From: Microbacter sp. GSS18
GTDB taxonomy: Bacteria > Actinomycetota > Actinomycetes > Actinomycetales > Microbacteriaceae
Length of the DNA: 64,000 nucleotides
NCBI GenBank assembly: GCA_029319145.1
Contig: CP119753.1
Span: 3,658,001-3,722,000 of the forward strand
Reading direction: 5' to 3'
The notes beneath the pieces are model-generated. The model had not been told where the DNA came from. It saw only the letters and a program-made list of their open reading frames with translations, and searched no databases. Shown here piece after piece: positions 31,666 through 40,300 of this stretch. Positions within the stretch are counted from its first letter, which is position 1. Each line of letters opens with the position of its first letter. Both the position numbers and the translations under genes were made by a program.

Positions 31666-33048
31666 ATGCCCGAGTCCAGCGCGCCCGCCCGCGGGCGCAC
31701 CCGAATGAGGACGGCAGGAGTCGCGGTCGCCGCCGGCGCCCTGCTCGCCGTCGCCCTCCCCGCCGCACCCGCCCTCGCCGCGACCGACGACTACAGCGGA
31801 ACGCTGCCCAACGGCACCGAGTGGAGCTTCGCCGTCCCCGACGACTGGAACGGCACGGTGCTGCTGTACAGCCACGGCTACCGTCCGTCGTTCGCCGGTT
31901 CCGCCAACCCCGCGCAGATCGCGCCGAACGGGGCGACGGAGGATCTTCTCCTCGACATGGGCTACGCCCTGGTCGGCTCGGGGTATGCAGAGCGCGGCTG
32001 GGCGCTGCCGACGGCGGTGGACGACCAGCTCGGCTCGCTCGACGCGGCGCTCGAGGCCAGCGGCATCGAGCCGGAGCACATCATGGCCTACGGCACGTCG
32101 ATGGGCGGCCTTGTCACGGGGCGCATCGCCGAGACGGCCGGAGACATCATCGAGGGCGCGCTCCCGACGTGCGGGCTGATGGAGGGCGGCGTCGACCTGA
32201 ACAACTATCAGCTCGACGCGGCGCACGCCATCAACCAGCTCATCGACCCCGAGCACGACATCCAGATCGAGGGCTACGGCGCGACCGGGCTCGGCTCCGC
32301 TTTCGCGGCGACGGGTGCGCTGCTCGGCGCGGTCGGTGCGGCGCAGGCGACTCCCGAGGGGCAGGCGCGCAACGCGCTCGCCGCTGCGCTGTTCCACCTG
32401 CCGGGCGACGACTCCGGCGACCTCGACCAGTGGCAGGAGTCGATGTACGACCTGCTCACGCAGACCATCGGCTTCGTGACGGCGGGGCGCTACGACATCG
32501 AGACGGCAGCGGGCGGCAATGCCACGTGGAACGCCGGCGTGGACTACGCGAAGCTGTTCCAGAAGTCCGCGGACCGTCAGAACGTCGCCAAGCTCTACAA
32601 GGAGGCGGGTCTCGACCTGAAGGCCGACCTCGAGCTCCTCACCGAGACCGCCGACATCACCGCCGACCCGGGCTCGCTCGAGACGCTGTTCGGCCACTCC
32701 GGGCTGACCGGGGACCTGCAGATGCCGGTGCTGAGCCTGCACACCACGGTCGACATCCTCGCCCCCGTCCAGGTCGAGCAGGAGTACGCCGAGGACGTGC
32801 GCGGCCAGGGTGACAACGGCCTGCTGCGCCAGATGCTCGTCGAGCGCGACGGGCACTGCGCCTTCACGCCGGCCGAGGTCGCCGCGGGCATCGTCGTGCT
32901 CGAAGAGCGCGTCGTCACCGGTCACTGGAGCGGCGCGAGCAGCTCGGTGCCCAAGCTCAACAAGCTCGCCGCCTCGCTGGACGACAGCGGGTCGGCGTTC
33001 GTGAGCGATCCTCCGCTGGAGTTCCTCGCCGACCGCTACCAGCCGTGA
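31666..33048 (+). CDS. Secreted alpha/beta-hydrolase
   Basis: A 460-residue exported protein. Residues 1-39 form a Sec signal peptide ending APALAA before TDD. The hydrolase fold has the oxyanion segment YSHGYRPSF and the nucleophile elbow YGTSMGG with Ser145; the acid is probably in TVDILAPV and the histidine in RDGHCAFTP. Bacterial relatives hydrolyse esters or peptides outside the cell, but the substrate is unknown. ATG at 31666 follows GAAGGAG. An upstream MarR gene and an operator-like repeat suggest regulated expression. Confidence 0.85.
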   Translation: MPESSAPARGRTRMRTAGVAVAAGALLAVALPAAPALAATDDYSGTLPNGTEWSFAVPDDWNGTVLLYSHGYRPSFAGSANPAQIAPNGATEDLLLDMGYALVGSGYAERGWALPTAVDDQLGSLDAALEASGIEPEHIMAYGTSMGGLVTGRIAETAGDIIEGALPTCGLMEGGVDLNNYQLDAAHAINQLIDPEHDIQIEGYGATGLGSAFAATGALLGAVGAAQATPEGQARNALAAALFHLPGDDSGDLDQWQESMYDLLTQTIGFVTAGRYDIETAAGGNATWNAGVDYAKLFQKSADRQNVAKLYKEAGLDLKADLELLTETADITADPGSLETLFGHSGLTGDLQMPVLSLHTTVDILAPVQVEQEYAEDVRGQGDNGLLRQMLVERDGHCAFTPAEVAAGIVVLEERVVTGHWSGASSSVPKLNKLAASLDDSGSAFVSDPPLEFLADRYQP

Positions 33049-33146
33049 GGTGACGGCCGGGGACGCCCGGCGCGCGTCACCCGGCCCGATGCGGCGGTGC
33101 GGCCCGACGAGGTCCGCACCGCCGCACACCCCCTACAGTGGGCACC

Positions 33147-34160
33147 ATGCGATCCCCGGCGGCATGGCTGCGAGGCGTCCGGCATCCCGAGGCCTTCCAC
33201 GGCCGCGGCGTGCACAAGGGATTCTTCGAGGGGTGGTACGTCAAACTCATCAGCGCCGATCGAGCGCAGCGGTGGGCGGTGATCCCCGGCGTCTTCAAAG
33301 GCCTCGATGCCGCCGGGACGCAGGACGACGAGGCCTTCGTCCAGGTGCTCGACGGGCTGACCGGCCGGTCCTGGTACCACCGGTACCCGGTCGAGGCCTT
33401 CCGTGCGGCCGATGACCGGTTCGAGGTCGCCGTCGGACCCAACACCTTCGACGCCGGCGGCTTCACGCTCGACGTACCGCAGCTGCGCGGTCGCATCGAC
33501 GTGACGTCCCCCTTCGAGCCGTGGCCGGTCACGCTGCGCGAGCCGGGCATCATGGGGTGGTACGGGCTCGTGCCGTTCATGGAGTGCTTCCACGGCATCG
33601 TCTCATTCGGGCACCGGCTGAGCGGAACGGTCGAGGTCGAGGGAGCGCCGACGTCGTTCGAGGGCGGCCGCGGCTACATCGAGAAGGACTGGGGACAGGC
33701 GTTCCCCTCGGGCTACGTGTGGCTCGCGAGCAACCACGTCGACGCCGCGGTCGGGGACGGCGCGGATGCCTCGCTCATCGCATCGGTGGCGATCATCCCG
33801 TGGCTGGGGTCGTCGTTCCGCGGCTCGATCATCGGCTTCCGCCACAGCGGGCGCCTGCACAAGTGGACCACCTACAACCGATCACGCGAACGCCGGCTGC
33901 AGATCACCGACACGCACGTCCGATGGGCCGTGGAGGGGCCCGACGGCACGCTCGAGCTCGATGCCGAGCGGACGCGGGGCGGACTGCTGCACGCGCCGCT
34001 GCGCACCGCGATGCATCAGCGCGTGGAAGAGACGCTCGACACGAGCGTCGCGTTCCGCCATCGCGATCACGACGGCCGTACGCTCCTCGAGGGCGTCGCC
34101 GAGGTCGCCGGGCTCGAGGTCTTCGGCGACACCGAGCGCCTGCTCTCGCTCAAGACCTAG
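33147..34160 (+). CDS. Tocopherol cyclase-like protein
   Basis: A 337-residue protein resembling the tocopherol cyclase family: N-terminal GFFEGWYVKLIS, central FHGIVSFGHRLSG, and the strong family signature GRGYIEKDWGQAFPSGYVWLASNH. In plants and cyanobacteria such enzymes close the chromanol ring of vitamin E; actinobacteria do not make tocopherol, so this homologue probably has another lipocalin-like role. ATG at 33147 lies directly downstream of a -10-like CTACAGT, so the mRNA may be leaderless. No signal peptide. Confidence 0.8.
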   Translation: MRSPAAWLRGVRHPEAFHGRGVHKGFFEGWYVKLISADRAQRWAVIPGVFKGLDAAGTQDDEAFVQVLDGLTGRSWYHRYPVEAFRAADDRFEVAVGPNTFDAGGFTLDVPQLRGRIDVTSPFEPWPVTLREPGIMGWYGLVPFMECFHGIVSFGHRLSGTVEVEGAPTSFEGGRGYIEKDWGQAFPSGYVWLASNHVDAAVGDGADASLIASVAIIPWLGSSFRGSIIGFRHSGRLHKWTTYNRSRERRLQITDTHVRWAVEGPDGTLELDAERTRGGLLHAPLRTAMHQRVEETLDTSVAFRHRDHDGRTLLEGVAEVAGLEVFGDTERLLSLKT

Positions 34161-34184
34161 AGCGGACGCCGCCGCGGCGGCGAT

Positions 34185-34703
34185 CTAGGGTGCGGCCGTG
34201 ACGTCGAGCCGGTCCTGGCCGGACAGCGAGGACCACGCGCTCTCGACGCCCTTCGCGGCGTGCGTCGAGGCGCGCACGGCGCGCTCGTCGGCCCATTCGT
34301 TCAGCACGTGCCCGGAGTGCCCGCGCACATGTTCGAGCACGACGTCCGGCATCCCCGCCGCCCGCCGCGCGTCGCGAGCGGCGATCAGCTGCTCCAGCAG
34401 CTCGCGGTTCTTGGTGGGCGACCCCGTCGAGGTCTTCCAGCCGCGGCGCCGGTGGCCGTCCATCCACGACGAGTACGTGTCGATGGCGTACTTGGAGTCC
34501 GCCTGCACGACGAGGTTGCGGACGTCCCGGTGGTCGTCGATGGCGCGCAGCAGACCCATCAGCTCGCCGATGTTGTTGGTGCCCTTCGGGATGGACCCGG
34601 CGGCCCATTGGCCGTCCTCGCCGACCCACGCCCAGCCCGCCGGGCCGGGGTTGCCTTTGCACGCTCCGTCTGTTGCCACGATGTAAGGCCGGTCTTCAGT
34701 CAC
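34185..34703 (-). CDS. rnhA: Ribonuclease HI
   Basis: A 172-residue RNase H that cleaves the RNA strand of RNA-DNA hybrids. The four catalytic acidic residues are Asp12 (VATDGACKGNPGPAGW), Glu47 (NNIGELMGLL), Asp69 (VVQADSKYAID) and Asp139 (NEWADERA), with His129 in VRGHSG. The C-terminus extends about 25 residues past the usual end. GTG at 34703 gives the N-terminus MTEDRPYIVATDG. It lies 24 bases from the convergent cyclase-like gene. Confidence 0.95.
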   Translation of the reverse strand: MTEDRPYIVATDGACKGNPGPAGWAWVGEDGQWAAGSIPKGTNNIGELMGLLRAIDDHRDVRNLVVQADSKYAIDTYSSWMDGHRRRGWKTSTGSPTKNRELLEQLIAARDARRAAGMPDVVLEHVRGHSGHVLNEWADERAVRASTHAAKGVESAWSSLSGQDRLDVTAAP

Positions 34704-34744
34704 TCGGGAAAGGCTACCCTCTCACGGCGGGGCACTTCCGCGGC

Positions 34745-35086
34745 TCAGCCGGCGAGGGCGATCGCGACCACGATCGCGAGGCCGAGGGCGCCGACCGAGG
34801 TCGCGAACACCGCGAGGACGAGCGGCAGCCGCCCGTCGGGATGCGGGACGCGGTCGCCGTGCGCGATCGCCGACGCCGAGACCGTGGAGTAGCGGCGGCG
34901 GGCCGCGATCCACACGCCGCCGGAGACGACGAGACCGACCGCGCCGGGAATCACCCACAGGGCGTGGCCGAACACCTCGGGCAGCAGCCGCAGCGCGACG
35001 AGGGAGCCCGCCGCGATCGCGAGCGTCGTCCGACGCCACGCGAGCTCGTTGCGCTCCGGTTGCAGGCCCGGGTCGAACAGCGCCAT
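34745..35086 (-). CDS. DUF202 family membrane protein (second of pair)
   Basis: A 113-residue protein with three hydrophobic helices (about 22-40, 43-61, 90-110) and the DUF202 motif QPERNELAWRRTTLAIA. Function unknown. The ATG shares a base with the stop codon of the preceding DUF202 gene, so the two are co-translated and may form a hetero-oligomer. Confidence 0.85.
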   Translation of the reverse strand: MALFDPGLQPERNELAWRRTTLAIAAGSLVALRLLPEVFGHALWVIPGAVGLVVSGGVWIAARRRYSTVSASAIAHGDRVPHPDGRLPLVLAVFATSVGALGLAIVVAIALAG

Positions 35087-35439
35087 CAGAGCAGCACCGC
35101 GAGCAGCACGAGCACAGCCGAGACGCTGACGGCCACGGACAGCACCGGTCCGAGCAGCGAACCGGGCAGCGGCTGTTCGAGGCGGAGCGCACGCTCGGTC
35201 CGCATCCAGTTCACCCACGCCAGACCCGGGGTGAGCGCGCCCGAGATGACGAGCGTCAGCGACGCCGCCAGCCGCAGGTGGGGCACGAGATCGAGCCCCA
35301 GGACCTCGAGCGCCACACCGCCCGCGAGCAGCGCCAGTGCCGTGCGGATCCACGCCAGGAACGTGCGCTCGTTGGCGAGGGTGAACCGGATGTCCGGCTC
35401 CGTGCCATGGTCGAACACGGAACGGGGGAAGCGGCTCAT
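35086..35439 (-). CDS. DUF202 family membrane protein, YidH-like (first of pair)
   Basis: A 117-residue, three-helix membrane protein with the family motif FTLANERTFLAWIRTALALLAGG. ATG at 35439 follows GAAGGAG; an upstream in-frame start at 35574 would run into the divergent gene. Paired with a second DUF202 gene, as in many actinobacteria. Function unknown. Confidence 0.88.
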   Translation of the reverse strand: MSRFPRSVFDHGTEPDIRFTLANERTFLAWIRTALALLAGGVALEVLGLDLVPHLRLAASLTLVISGALTPGLAWVNWMRTERALRLEQPLPGSLLGPVLSVAVSVSAVLVLLAVLL

Positions 35440-35524
35440 CCGGGCTCCTTCGGATCGGGCGAGGTGGGCATGTTGATTCTCGCATCCTCCCCTCCCTACT
35501 GTGAGGTGACCCGAAGGAGCAGCA

Positions 35525-36910
35525 GTGACCGCATCCGTCCCGCCCGAGAAGATGCACGCGATCTCGGACGACACCCGCGCGATCGTCGACGACGTGCTCG
35601 ACTACGCGCGGCGCCGCGCCGTGTACGAGAACGTCCCGCTGGACAAGCCGCTGACCCCGCGCGACCTGTCGCGGCTGGCGTCGGGCTCGATCAGCGCCGA
35701 CGGGATCGGGGCGCGTCGCGCGATCGCCCTGTTCGAGAACGTGCTGGCCCCGGCGTGCGTGACGACCGACCACCCGGCCTACCTGTCGTTCATCCCGTCC
35801 GCGCCGACGAAGGCCGCGATCGCGTTCGACCTCGTGGTGTCGGCGTCATCGGTGTACGGCGGCTCGTGGATGGAGGGCTCGGGAGCGGTCTTCGCCGAGA
35901 ACGAGGTGCTGCACTGGCTGGCCGCCGAGTTCGGCCTGCCCGCCGGCGCCGGAGGCGTGTTCATGCAGGGCGGCACGATCGGCAACCTGTCGGCGCTCGT
36001 GACGGCGCGGGATGCCGCGCGGCGGCGGAACCGAGACCTCGGGCGGCCGGACCCCGCCCGGTGGGCGGTCGTCGGCAGCGCCGAGGCCCACTCGTCGATC
36101 GCGTCGGCGGCCGCGGTCATGGACGTCGACGTGGTCGATGTGCCGACGGGTGACGACGGGCGCCTCCACGGCGACGCCGTCGCACGCACCCTCGACGAGC
36201 ACGGCGACGCCGTCTTCGCGGTCGTCGCGACGGGGGGAACGACGAACTTCGGCATCGTCGACGACATCGCGTCGGTCGCCGAGGTCGTGAAGGAGCGCGG
36301 CGTGTGGCTCCACATCGACGGCGCGTACGGCCTCGCGGCGATGCTCGTCAATCGCATGCGTCCGGTGTTCGCCGGTGTCGAGAAGGCCGATTCGCTCATC
36401 GTCGACCCCCACAAGTGGCTGTTCGCCCCGTTCGACGCGTGCGCTCTCATCTACCGCGACCCGAACGAGGCGCTGCTCGCCCACACGCAGAAGGCCGAGT
36501 ACCTCGACACCCTGACCGGCGGCGCCGACTGGAACCCGTCGGATCTGGGTATCCAGCTCACCCGCCGCGCCCGCGGCCTGCCGCTGTGGTTCTCGCTGGC
36601 CACCCACGGCACCGACGAGTACCGCGCGGCGATCGAGCACGGCATCGACCTCGCGCGCGAGATCGCCGACGAGATCGAGCGGCGACCGGGGCTGTCCCTC
36701 GTGCGCGACCCGCAGCTGTCCGTCGTGGTGTTCCGCCGCGAGGGGTGGAGCCAGGCCGACTACGCCGCGTGGTCGGATCAGCTGCTCGAGGAGCAGGCCG
36801 GGTTCGTCGTTCCGAGCTCGCATCGCGGCGAGCCGGTGCTGCGCTTCGCGATCATCAGCCCGCTGACGACGTTCGAGCTGCTCGCCGGCATCCTCGACAC
36901 GCTGGCGTAG
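35525..36910 (+). CDS. PLP-dependent group II decarboxylase
   Basis: A 461-residue pyridoxal-phosphate enzyme of the aromatic amino acid / glutamate / DABA decarboxylase group. Lys297 in VDPHKWLFAPFD is the PLP Schiff-base lysine; HIDGAYG holds the pyridine-binding Asp and TGGTTNFGIVDDI is typical of the fold. Substrate specificity (tyrosine, tryptophan, glutamate or other) cannot be told from sequence reading. GTG at 35525 follows GAAGGAG. Single gene, ending in a region of tandem repeats. Confidence 0.9.
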   Translation: MTASVPPEKMHAISDDTRAIVDDVLDYARRRAVYENVPLDKPLTPRDLSRLASGSISADGIGARRAIALFENVLAPACVTTDHPAYLSFIPSAPTKAAIAFDLVVSASSVYGGSWMEGSGAVFAENEVLHWLAAEFGLPAGAGGVFMQGGTIGNLSALVTARDAARRRNRDLGRPDPARWAVVGSAEAHSSIASAAAVMDVDVVDVPTGDDGRLHGDAVARTLDEHGDAVFAVVATGGTTNFGIVDDIASVAEVVKERGVWLHIDGAYGLAAMLVNRMRPVFAGVEKADSLIVDPHKWLFAPFDACALIYRDPNEALLAHTQKAEYLDTLTGGADWNPSDLGIQLTRRARGLPLWFSLATHGTDEYRAAIEHGIDLAREIADEIERRPGLSLVRDPQLSVVVFRREGWSQADYAAWSDQLLEEQAGFVVPSSHRGEPVLRFAIISPLTTFELLAGILDTLA

Positions 36911-36950
36911 CCGGGCGCGCGGTCGCCTGCGCGAACGCCGCAGCTCCTGG

Positions 36951-37020
36951 CCGCGCGGATCCGAACGCCGCGGCTCGTGGGCCGCGCGGATCCGAACGCC
37001 GCGGCTCGTGGGCCGCGCGG
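36951..37020. repeat. 31-bp tandem repeat, 2.3 copies
   Basis: The unit beginning CCGCGCGGATCCGAACGCCG occurs at 36951-36981 and 36982-37012 without mismatch, followed by eight bases of a third copy. A degenerate copy lies just upstream (36931-36950). Each unit contains the palindrome CCGCGCGG, so it can form hairpins and may end transcription between the two convergent genes. Confidence 0.8.
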
Positions 37021-37026
37021 CGGGTG

Positions 37027-37443
37027 TCAGGAAGCGGATGCCGCGGGCACGAGTTCTGCGACGAGCTCCTCGACGCGGCGGCGGATCTCGTCACGGATGG
37101 GGCGCACGGTCTCGATGCCCTGACCGGCCGGGTCGTCGAGGACCCAGTCCTCGTAGCGCTTCCCGGGGAAGATCGGGCATGCGTCGCCGCAGCCCATCGT
37201 GATGACGACGTCGGACTCCTTCACGGCCTCGACCGTGAGCACCTTCGGGGTGTTGCCCGCGATGTCGATGCCCTCTTCGGCCATGGCCTCGACGGCGGTG
37301 GGGTTGATCTGATCCTTCGGCGCGGAGCCGGCCGACAGCACCTCGATGCGACCCGCGCCCAGCTCGCGCAGGAAGCCCGCGGCCATCTGGGAGCGTCCGG
37401 CGTTGTGGACGCAGACGAACAGGACGGTCGGCTTGTCGGCCAT
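37027..37443 (-). CDS. arsC: Arsenate reductase (LMW-PTP type)
   Basis: A 138-residue arsenate reductase turning As(V) into As(III). The P-loop is CVHNAGRS with nucleophile Cys11; the relay cysteines are Cys85 and Cys89 in GCGDACP. This is the thioredoxin- or mycothiol-linked family common in Gram-positive bacteria. ATG at 37443 follows AAGGAG. It has its own promoter with an ArsR-type box (37472-37489) between likely -35 and -10 elements, so it is transcribed separately from the fusion gene upstream. Confidence 0.94.
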   Translation of the reverse strand: MADKPTVLFVCVHNAGRSQMAAGFLRELGAGRIEVLSAGSAPKDQINPTAVEAMAEEGIDIAGNTPKVLTVEAVKESDVVITMGCGDACPIFPGKRYEDWVLDDPAGQGIETVRPIRDEIRRRVEELVAELVPAASAS

Positions 37444-37471
37444 GGGGGACTCCTTCTCTCGACGAGCAAAT

Positions 37472-37489
37472 CATAGATCAGCATCTATG
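37472..37489 (-). promoter_or_regulatory. ArsR-type operator of arsC, class A (ATAGAY-N4-RTCTAT)
   Basis: CATAGAT (37472-37478) and ATCTATG (37483-37489) are perfect arms around CAGC. On the minus strand the box fills the space between a GACATT -35-like element and TATGAT (37470-37475), a good -10. A sister box controls the ArsR-ArsC fusion gene. Confidence 0.75.
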
Positions 37490-37507
37490 GGAATGTCCAC
37501 CGAGGCT

Positions 37508-38416
37508 TCACGTCGCCGGCAGCAGCTCCGACAGCAGGGCGCGCACGCGCATCGCGATGTCGTCGCGGATGCCGCGCACGGCGTCGAGCGGGAGGCCCGC
37601 CGGATCATCCAGCTCCCAGTCGAGGTAGCGGCGGCCGGCGTAGACGGGGCACGCATCGCCGCAGCCCATCGTCACGACGACGTCGGCCGCGCGGACCGCC
37701 TCGTCGGTGAGGGGCTTGGGGAACTCGCCGCCCACGGGCACCCCGATCTCGTCGAGGGCCGCGACGATCGTCGACGGCAGCGATGCCGCAGGCGCGGAGC
37801 CGGCCGTGCGCACGACCACGCGGTCTCCCGCGAGGTGTCGCAGGATCCCGGCGGCCATCTGGGAGCGGCCGGCGTTCTTGACGCACACGAACAGCACATC
37901 GGGGCGATCGCCGGTCCGTCGGCCCTCGGCGCGCACGATGGCGTCGAGGCGGCTCGCGGCGAACGCGCTGATGCGCGATGTCAGCAGCGGGCCCGACGAC
38001 GAGGCGAGCAGCAGATCACGTGACTCCTGCACGCACCGCGTGACCGTCTCGGGTGAGAGGATGCCGCGGAAGCGCGCCGCGAGGTCGCCGGCGATCCGCT
38101 CCAGGTCGGGGTCTGCCGTCGGGGTCGCCTCGGCGTCGAGGAGCGCGGCGATGCGCTGCTCGTGCCCGGGCGCGATGCCGTACCACGCGCGCCGGCCGTC
38201 CTGCTCGCGGGTCACGATGCCCTCGGCGAGCAGGACCCGCATGTGATGGCTGACCGTGGGCTGGCGCAGCCCGACCGTCTCGGCCAGGCGGCTCACCATC
38301 GCGCGCCCGTCCGGGGCCCGCCGGATCTCGTGGAGGATCCGCACGCGCGTCGGGTCGGCGAGGGATGCCAGTCCGCGCGCGCCCGTCACGGCGGCGGTTC
38401 CGGGCTCGCGATCCAT
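37508..38416 (-). CDS. ArsR-ArsC fusion: ArsR-type regulator fused to arsenate reductase
   Basis: A 302-residue two-domain protein. Residues 1-95 form an ArsR winged helix (LASLADPTRVRILHEI, LRQPTVSHHMRVLLAEG); residues 100-165 look like a helical linker; residues 170-302 are an LMW-PTP-type arsenate reductase with Cys178 (CVKNAGRS), Cys252 and Cys256 (GCGDACP). The usual ArsR metal motif (ELCVCDL) is missing: the matching position reads RAMVSRL. Either the linker (Cys128) or the reductase domain senses arsenic. The ATG at 38416 lies inside its own operator, so it is probably leaderless and autoregulated. Confidence 0.93.
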   Translation of the reverse strand: MDREPGTAAVTGARGLASLADPTRVRILHEIRRAPDGRAMVSRLAETVGLRQPTVSHHMRVLLAEGIVTREQDGRRAWYGIAPGHEQRIAALLDAEATPTADPDLERIAGDLAARFRGILSPETVTRCVQESRDLLLASSSGPLLTSRISAFAASRLDAIVRAEGRRTGDRPDVLFVCVKNAGRSQMAAGILRHLAGDRVVVRTAGSAPAASLPSTIVAALDEIGVPVGGEFPKPLTDEAVRAADVVVTMGCGDACPVYAGRRYLDWELDDPAGLPLDAVRGIRDDIAMRVRALLSELLPAT

Positions 38417-38430
38417 AGACGGCAGTCTAT
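38415..38430 (-). promoter_or_regulatory. ArsR-type operator of the fusion gene, class A
   Basis: ATAGAC (38415-38420) and GTCTAT (38425-38430) flank GGCA. On the minus strand TAGACT (38424-38429) is a -10-like element seven bases from the ATG, so operator, promoter and start codon overlap. The arms match the class A box upstream of arsC. Confidence 0.7.
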
Positions 38431-38467
38431 TGGCCTCGTCACCACGGGGCGCGGGCCGGCCGTCTTC

Positions 38468-38986
38468 TCAGGCGAGCCCGTTGCGCAGGCTGCGCCGCTC
38501 GATGAGCACGGTGTCGCGCCAGGACCCCGCGTGCGGGCCGACGCTCGACCGCGCGATGCGCTCGCGCCGGCCGACGACGCGGAATCCGGCGCGCTCGTGC
38601 AGCCGGATGCTCGCGGCGTTCTCGGGGAACACGCTCGACTGGATCGTCCAGACGCCGGCGTCGTCGGCCGCGTCGATGAACGCGTCGAGCAGCGCCCGTC
38701 CGAAGCCCCGGCCGCGGCCCTCGCGGTGGACGTACACCGAGTGCTCGACGACGCCGCGGTACACCGCGCGCGACGAGACCGGTGCCGCGGCGGCCCAGCC
38801 CGCCACGGCGTCCGTCTCGTCGATCGCCACGAGCCGCGGAGCGGCCAGCCGGCCCGCGTCGAACGTCTCCCACGACGGCACCGCGGCCTCGAAGGTCGCC
38901 TCGCCGTCCTCGATGCCCTGCCGGTAGATCTCGGCGACGGCCGGCCAGTCGGCGGCGACCATGGTGCGCACGGCCGTCAGCAGCAT
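38468..38986 (-). CDS. GNAT acetyltransferase, phosphinothricin/arsinothricin acetyltransferase type
   Basis: A 172-residue GNAT protein resembling the PAT/ArsN1 group: DWPAVAEIYRQGIEDGEATFE near the N-terminus, the acetyl-CoA motif EGRGRGFGRALL (89-100), and SSVFPENAASIRLHERAGFRVVGRRERIARS. Such enzymes acetylate the amino group of phosphinothricin or arsinothricin, and ArsN-type genes are frequent in arsenic islands. ATG at 38986 lies ten bases inside the 3' end of the flavoprotein gene, so the two are coupled. The substrate here is inferred from context. Confidence 0.85.
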   Translation of the reverse strand: MLLTAVRTMVAADWPAVAEIYRQGIEDGEATFEAAVPSWETFDAGRLAAPRLVAIDETDAVAGWAAAAPVSSRAVYRGVVEHSVYVHREGRGRGFGRALLDAFIDAADDAGVWTIQSSVFPENAASIRLHERAGFRVVGRRERIARSSVGPHAGSWRDTVLIERRSLRNGLA

Positions 38987-40287
38987 CCCGATCCACCGAG
39001 GCCGGTGGAGCACACGCCCGTCGCGGGAAGCGACAGGTCGACAGCCTCCGCCGCGGCGGCGTCGCCGGCCAGCCACGCGGTGACCGACCGCACCTGCTCG
39101 TAGCCCGTCGCGAGCAGGAAGGTCGGCGCGCGGCCGTACGACTTCATGCCGACGAGGAAGAACCCCTGCTCCGGATGCGCGAGCTCGCGGAACCCGTGCG
39201 CCTCGACCGTGCCGCACGAGTGGATGTTGGGGTCGATGAGAGGTGCCAGCCTGCGCGGGGCCTCGACGATGTCGTCGAGGTCCAGGCGCAGTTCGCGCAG
39301 CGGCGCGAGGTCGGGGCGGAAACCCGTCGCGTTCACGACCGTGTCCGTCTCGTGGGTCGCGATCGCGCCGCGTCGGTGCCCGATGAGCGCGACGCGGTCT
39401 TCGTGGCGGTGCGCCCGCAGGATCTCGAACCCGTCGAGCAGGTCGATGAGTCCATCGGTCACGGCGCGGTGGACTCGGCTGCCCAGGGCGGCCCGTCCGG
39501 CGAGGTCGTCCTCGGCGGATGCAGCGACGCGCGCAGCCTGCGGGTTGCGGATCAGCCACGTCGCTCGCGTTCCCGGCACCTGCCGGGCGAGCTCGACCAG
39601 ATCCAGCAGCGTGTTCGCCGCCGAGTGCCCGGCGCCCACCACCGTCGTGTGCCGCCCGGCGAACCGCTCGCGGTCCCGTCCCAGCACGTCCGGGAGGGCG
39701 TGGGTGACGGCGTCCGCGATCTCGTCGAATCCGTCGAGTTCGAGCCCGTCGCTCGCGAGCGGGTTGGGGGTCGTCCACGTGCCGGATGCGTCGATGACCG
39801 CGCGCGCGGCGAGGCGCTCGACGCTCCCGTCCGCGCGGCGGGTGCGCACGACGAACGGGGCGGCCGACCGGCCGCGCGTGCGCGTGCGGTCCATGCCCTC
39901 GCGCGACACGTCGGTCACCCGCACGCCGGTGCGCAGGCTCGCGGCGATCGCCGGCACGGCGGCCAGCGGTGCGAGGTACCGGTGAATCAGCTCGTCGCCG
40001 GTGGGCATGCCGTCGGGTGCCGGCGGCGTCCACCCCGCGCCCTCGAGCAGGCGCCGGGCCGCGGGGTCGACGAGGTAGCGCCACGGGGAGAAGAAACGCG
40101 TGTGCCCCCACTCGCGCACGCTCGCGCCGACGTGGTCGCCGGCTTCGAGGACGACGACGTCGAGGTCGCGCTCGATCAGGTTTGCCGCTGCGGCGAGCCC
40201 GATGGGGCCGGCGCCGATGACCGCGATCGGAAGCGAGGCGAGGTGGCCCGCCCGGGGCGCGGCGGGGATGAGGTCGATGAGTGTCAC
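38977..40287 (-). CDS. ArsO-like FAD-dependent NAD(P)H monooxygenase
   Basis: A 436-residue flavoprotein with an FAD motif (VIGAGPIGLAAAANLIERDLDVVVLEAG), an internal NADPH motif (TTVVGAGHSAANTLLD) and the FATGY-like NATGFRPD segment. Proteins of this kind in arsenic clusters are called ArsO; their reaction is not settled, but they probably oxidise an organic or inorganic arsenical. The C-terminus ends in vicinal cysteines (GLGGSGCC), which could bind As(III). GTG at 40287 follows GGGAG. It is divergent from arsR and controlled by the ATCGA-type boxes between them. Confidence 0.85.
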   Translation of the reverse strand: MTLIDLIPAAPRAGHLASLPIAVIGAGPIGLAAAANLIERDLDVVVLEAGDHVGASVREWGHTRFFSPWRYLVDPAARRLLEGAGWTPPAPDGMPTGDELIHRYLAPLAAVPAIAASLRTGVRVTDVSREGMDRTRTRGRSAAPFVVRTRRADGSVERLAARAVIDASGTWTTPNPLASDGLELDGFDEIADAVTHALPDVLGRDRERFAGRHTTVVGAGHSAANTLLDLVELARQVPGTRATWLIRNPQAARVAASAEDDLAGRAALGSRVHRAVTDGLIDLLDGFEILRAHRHEDRVALIGHRRGAIATHETDTVVNATGFRPDLAPLRELRLDLDDIVEAPRRLAPLIDPNIHSCGTVEAHGFRELAHPEQGFFLVGMKSYGRAPTFLLATGYEQVRSVTAWLAGDAAAAEAVDLSLPATGVCSTGLGGSGCC

Positions 40288-40300
40288 GAGGATCTCCCGT

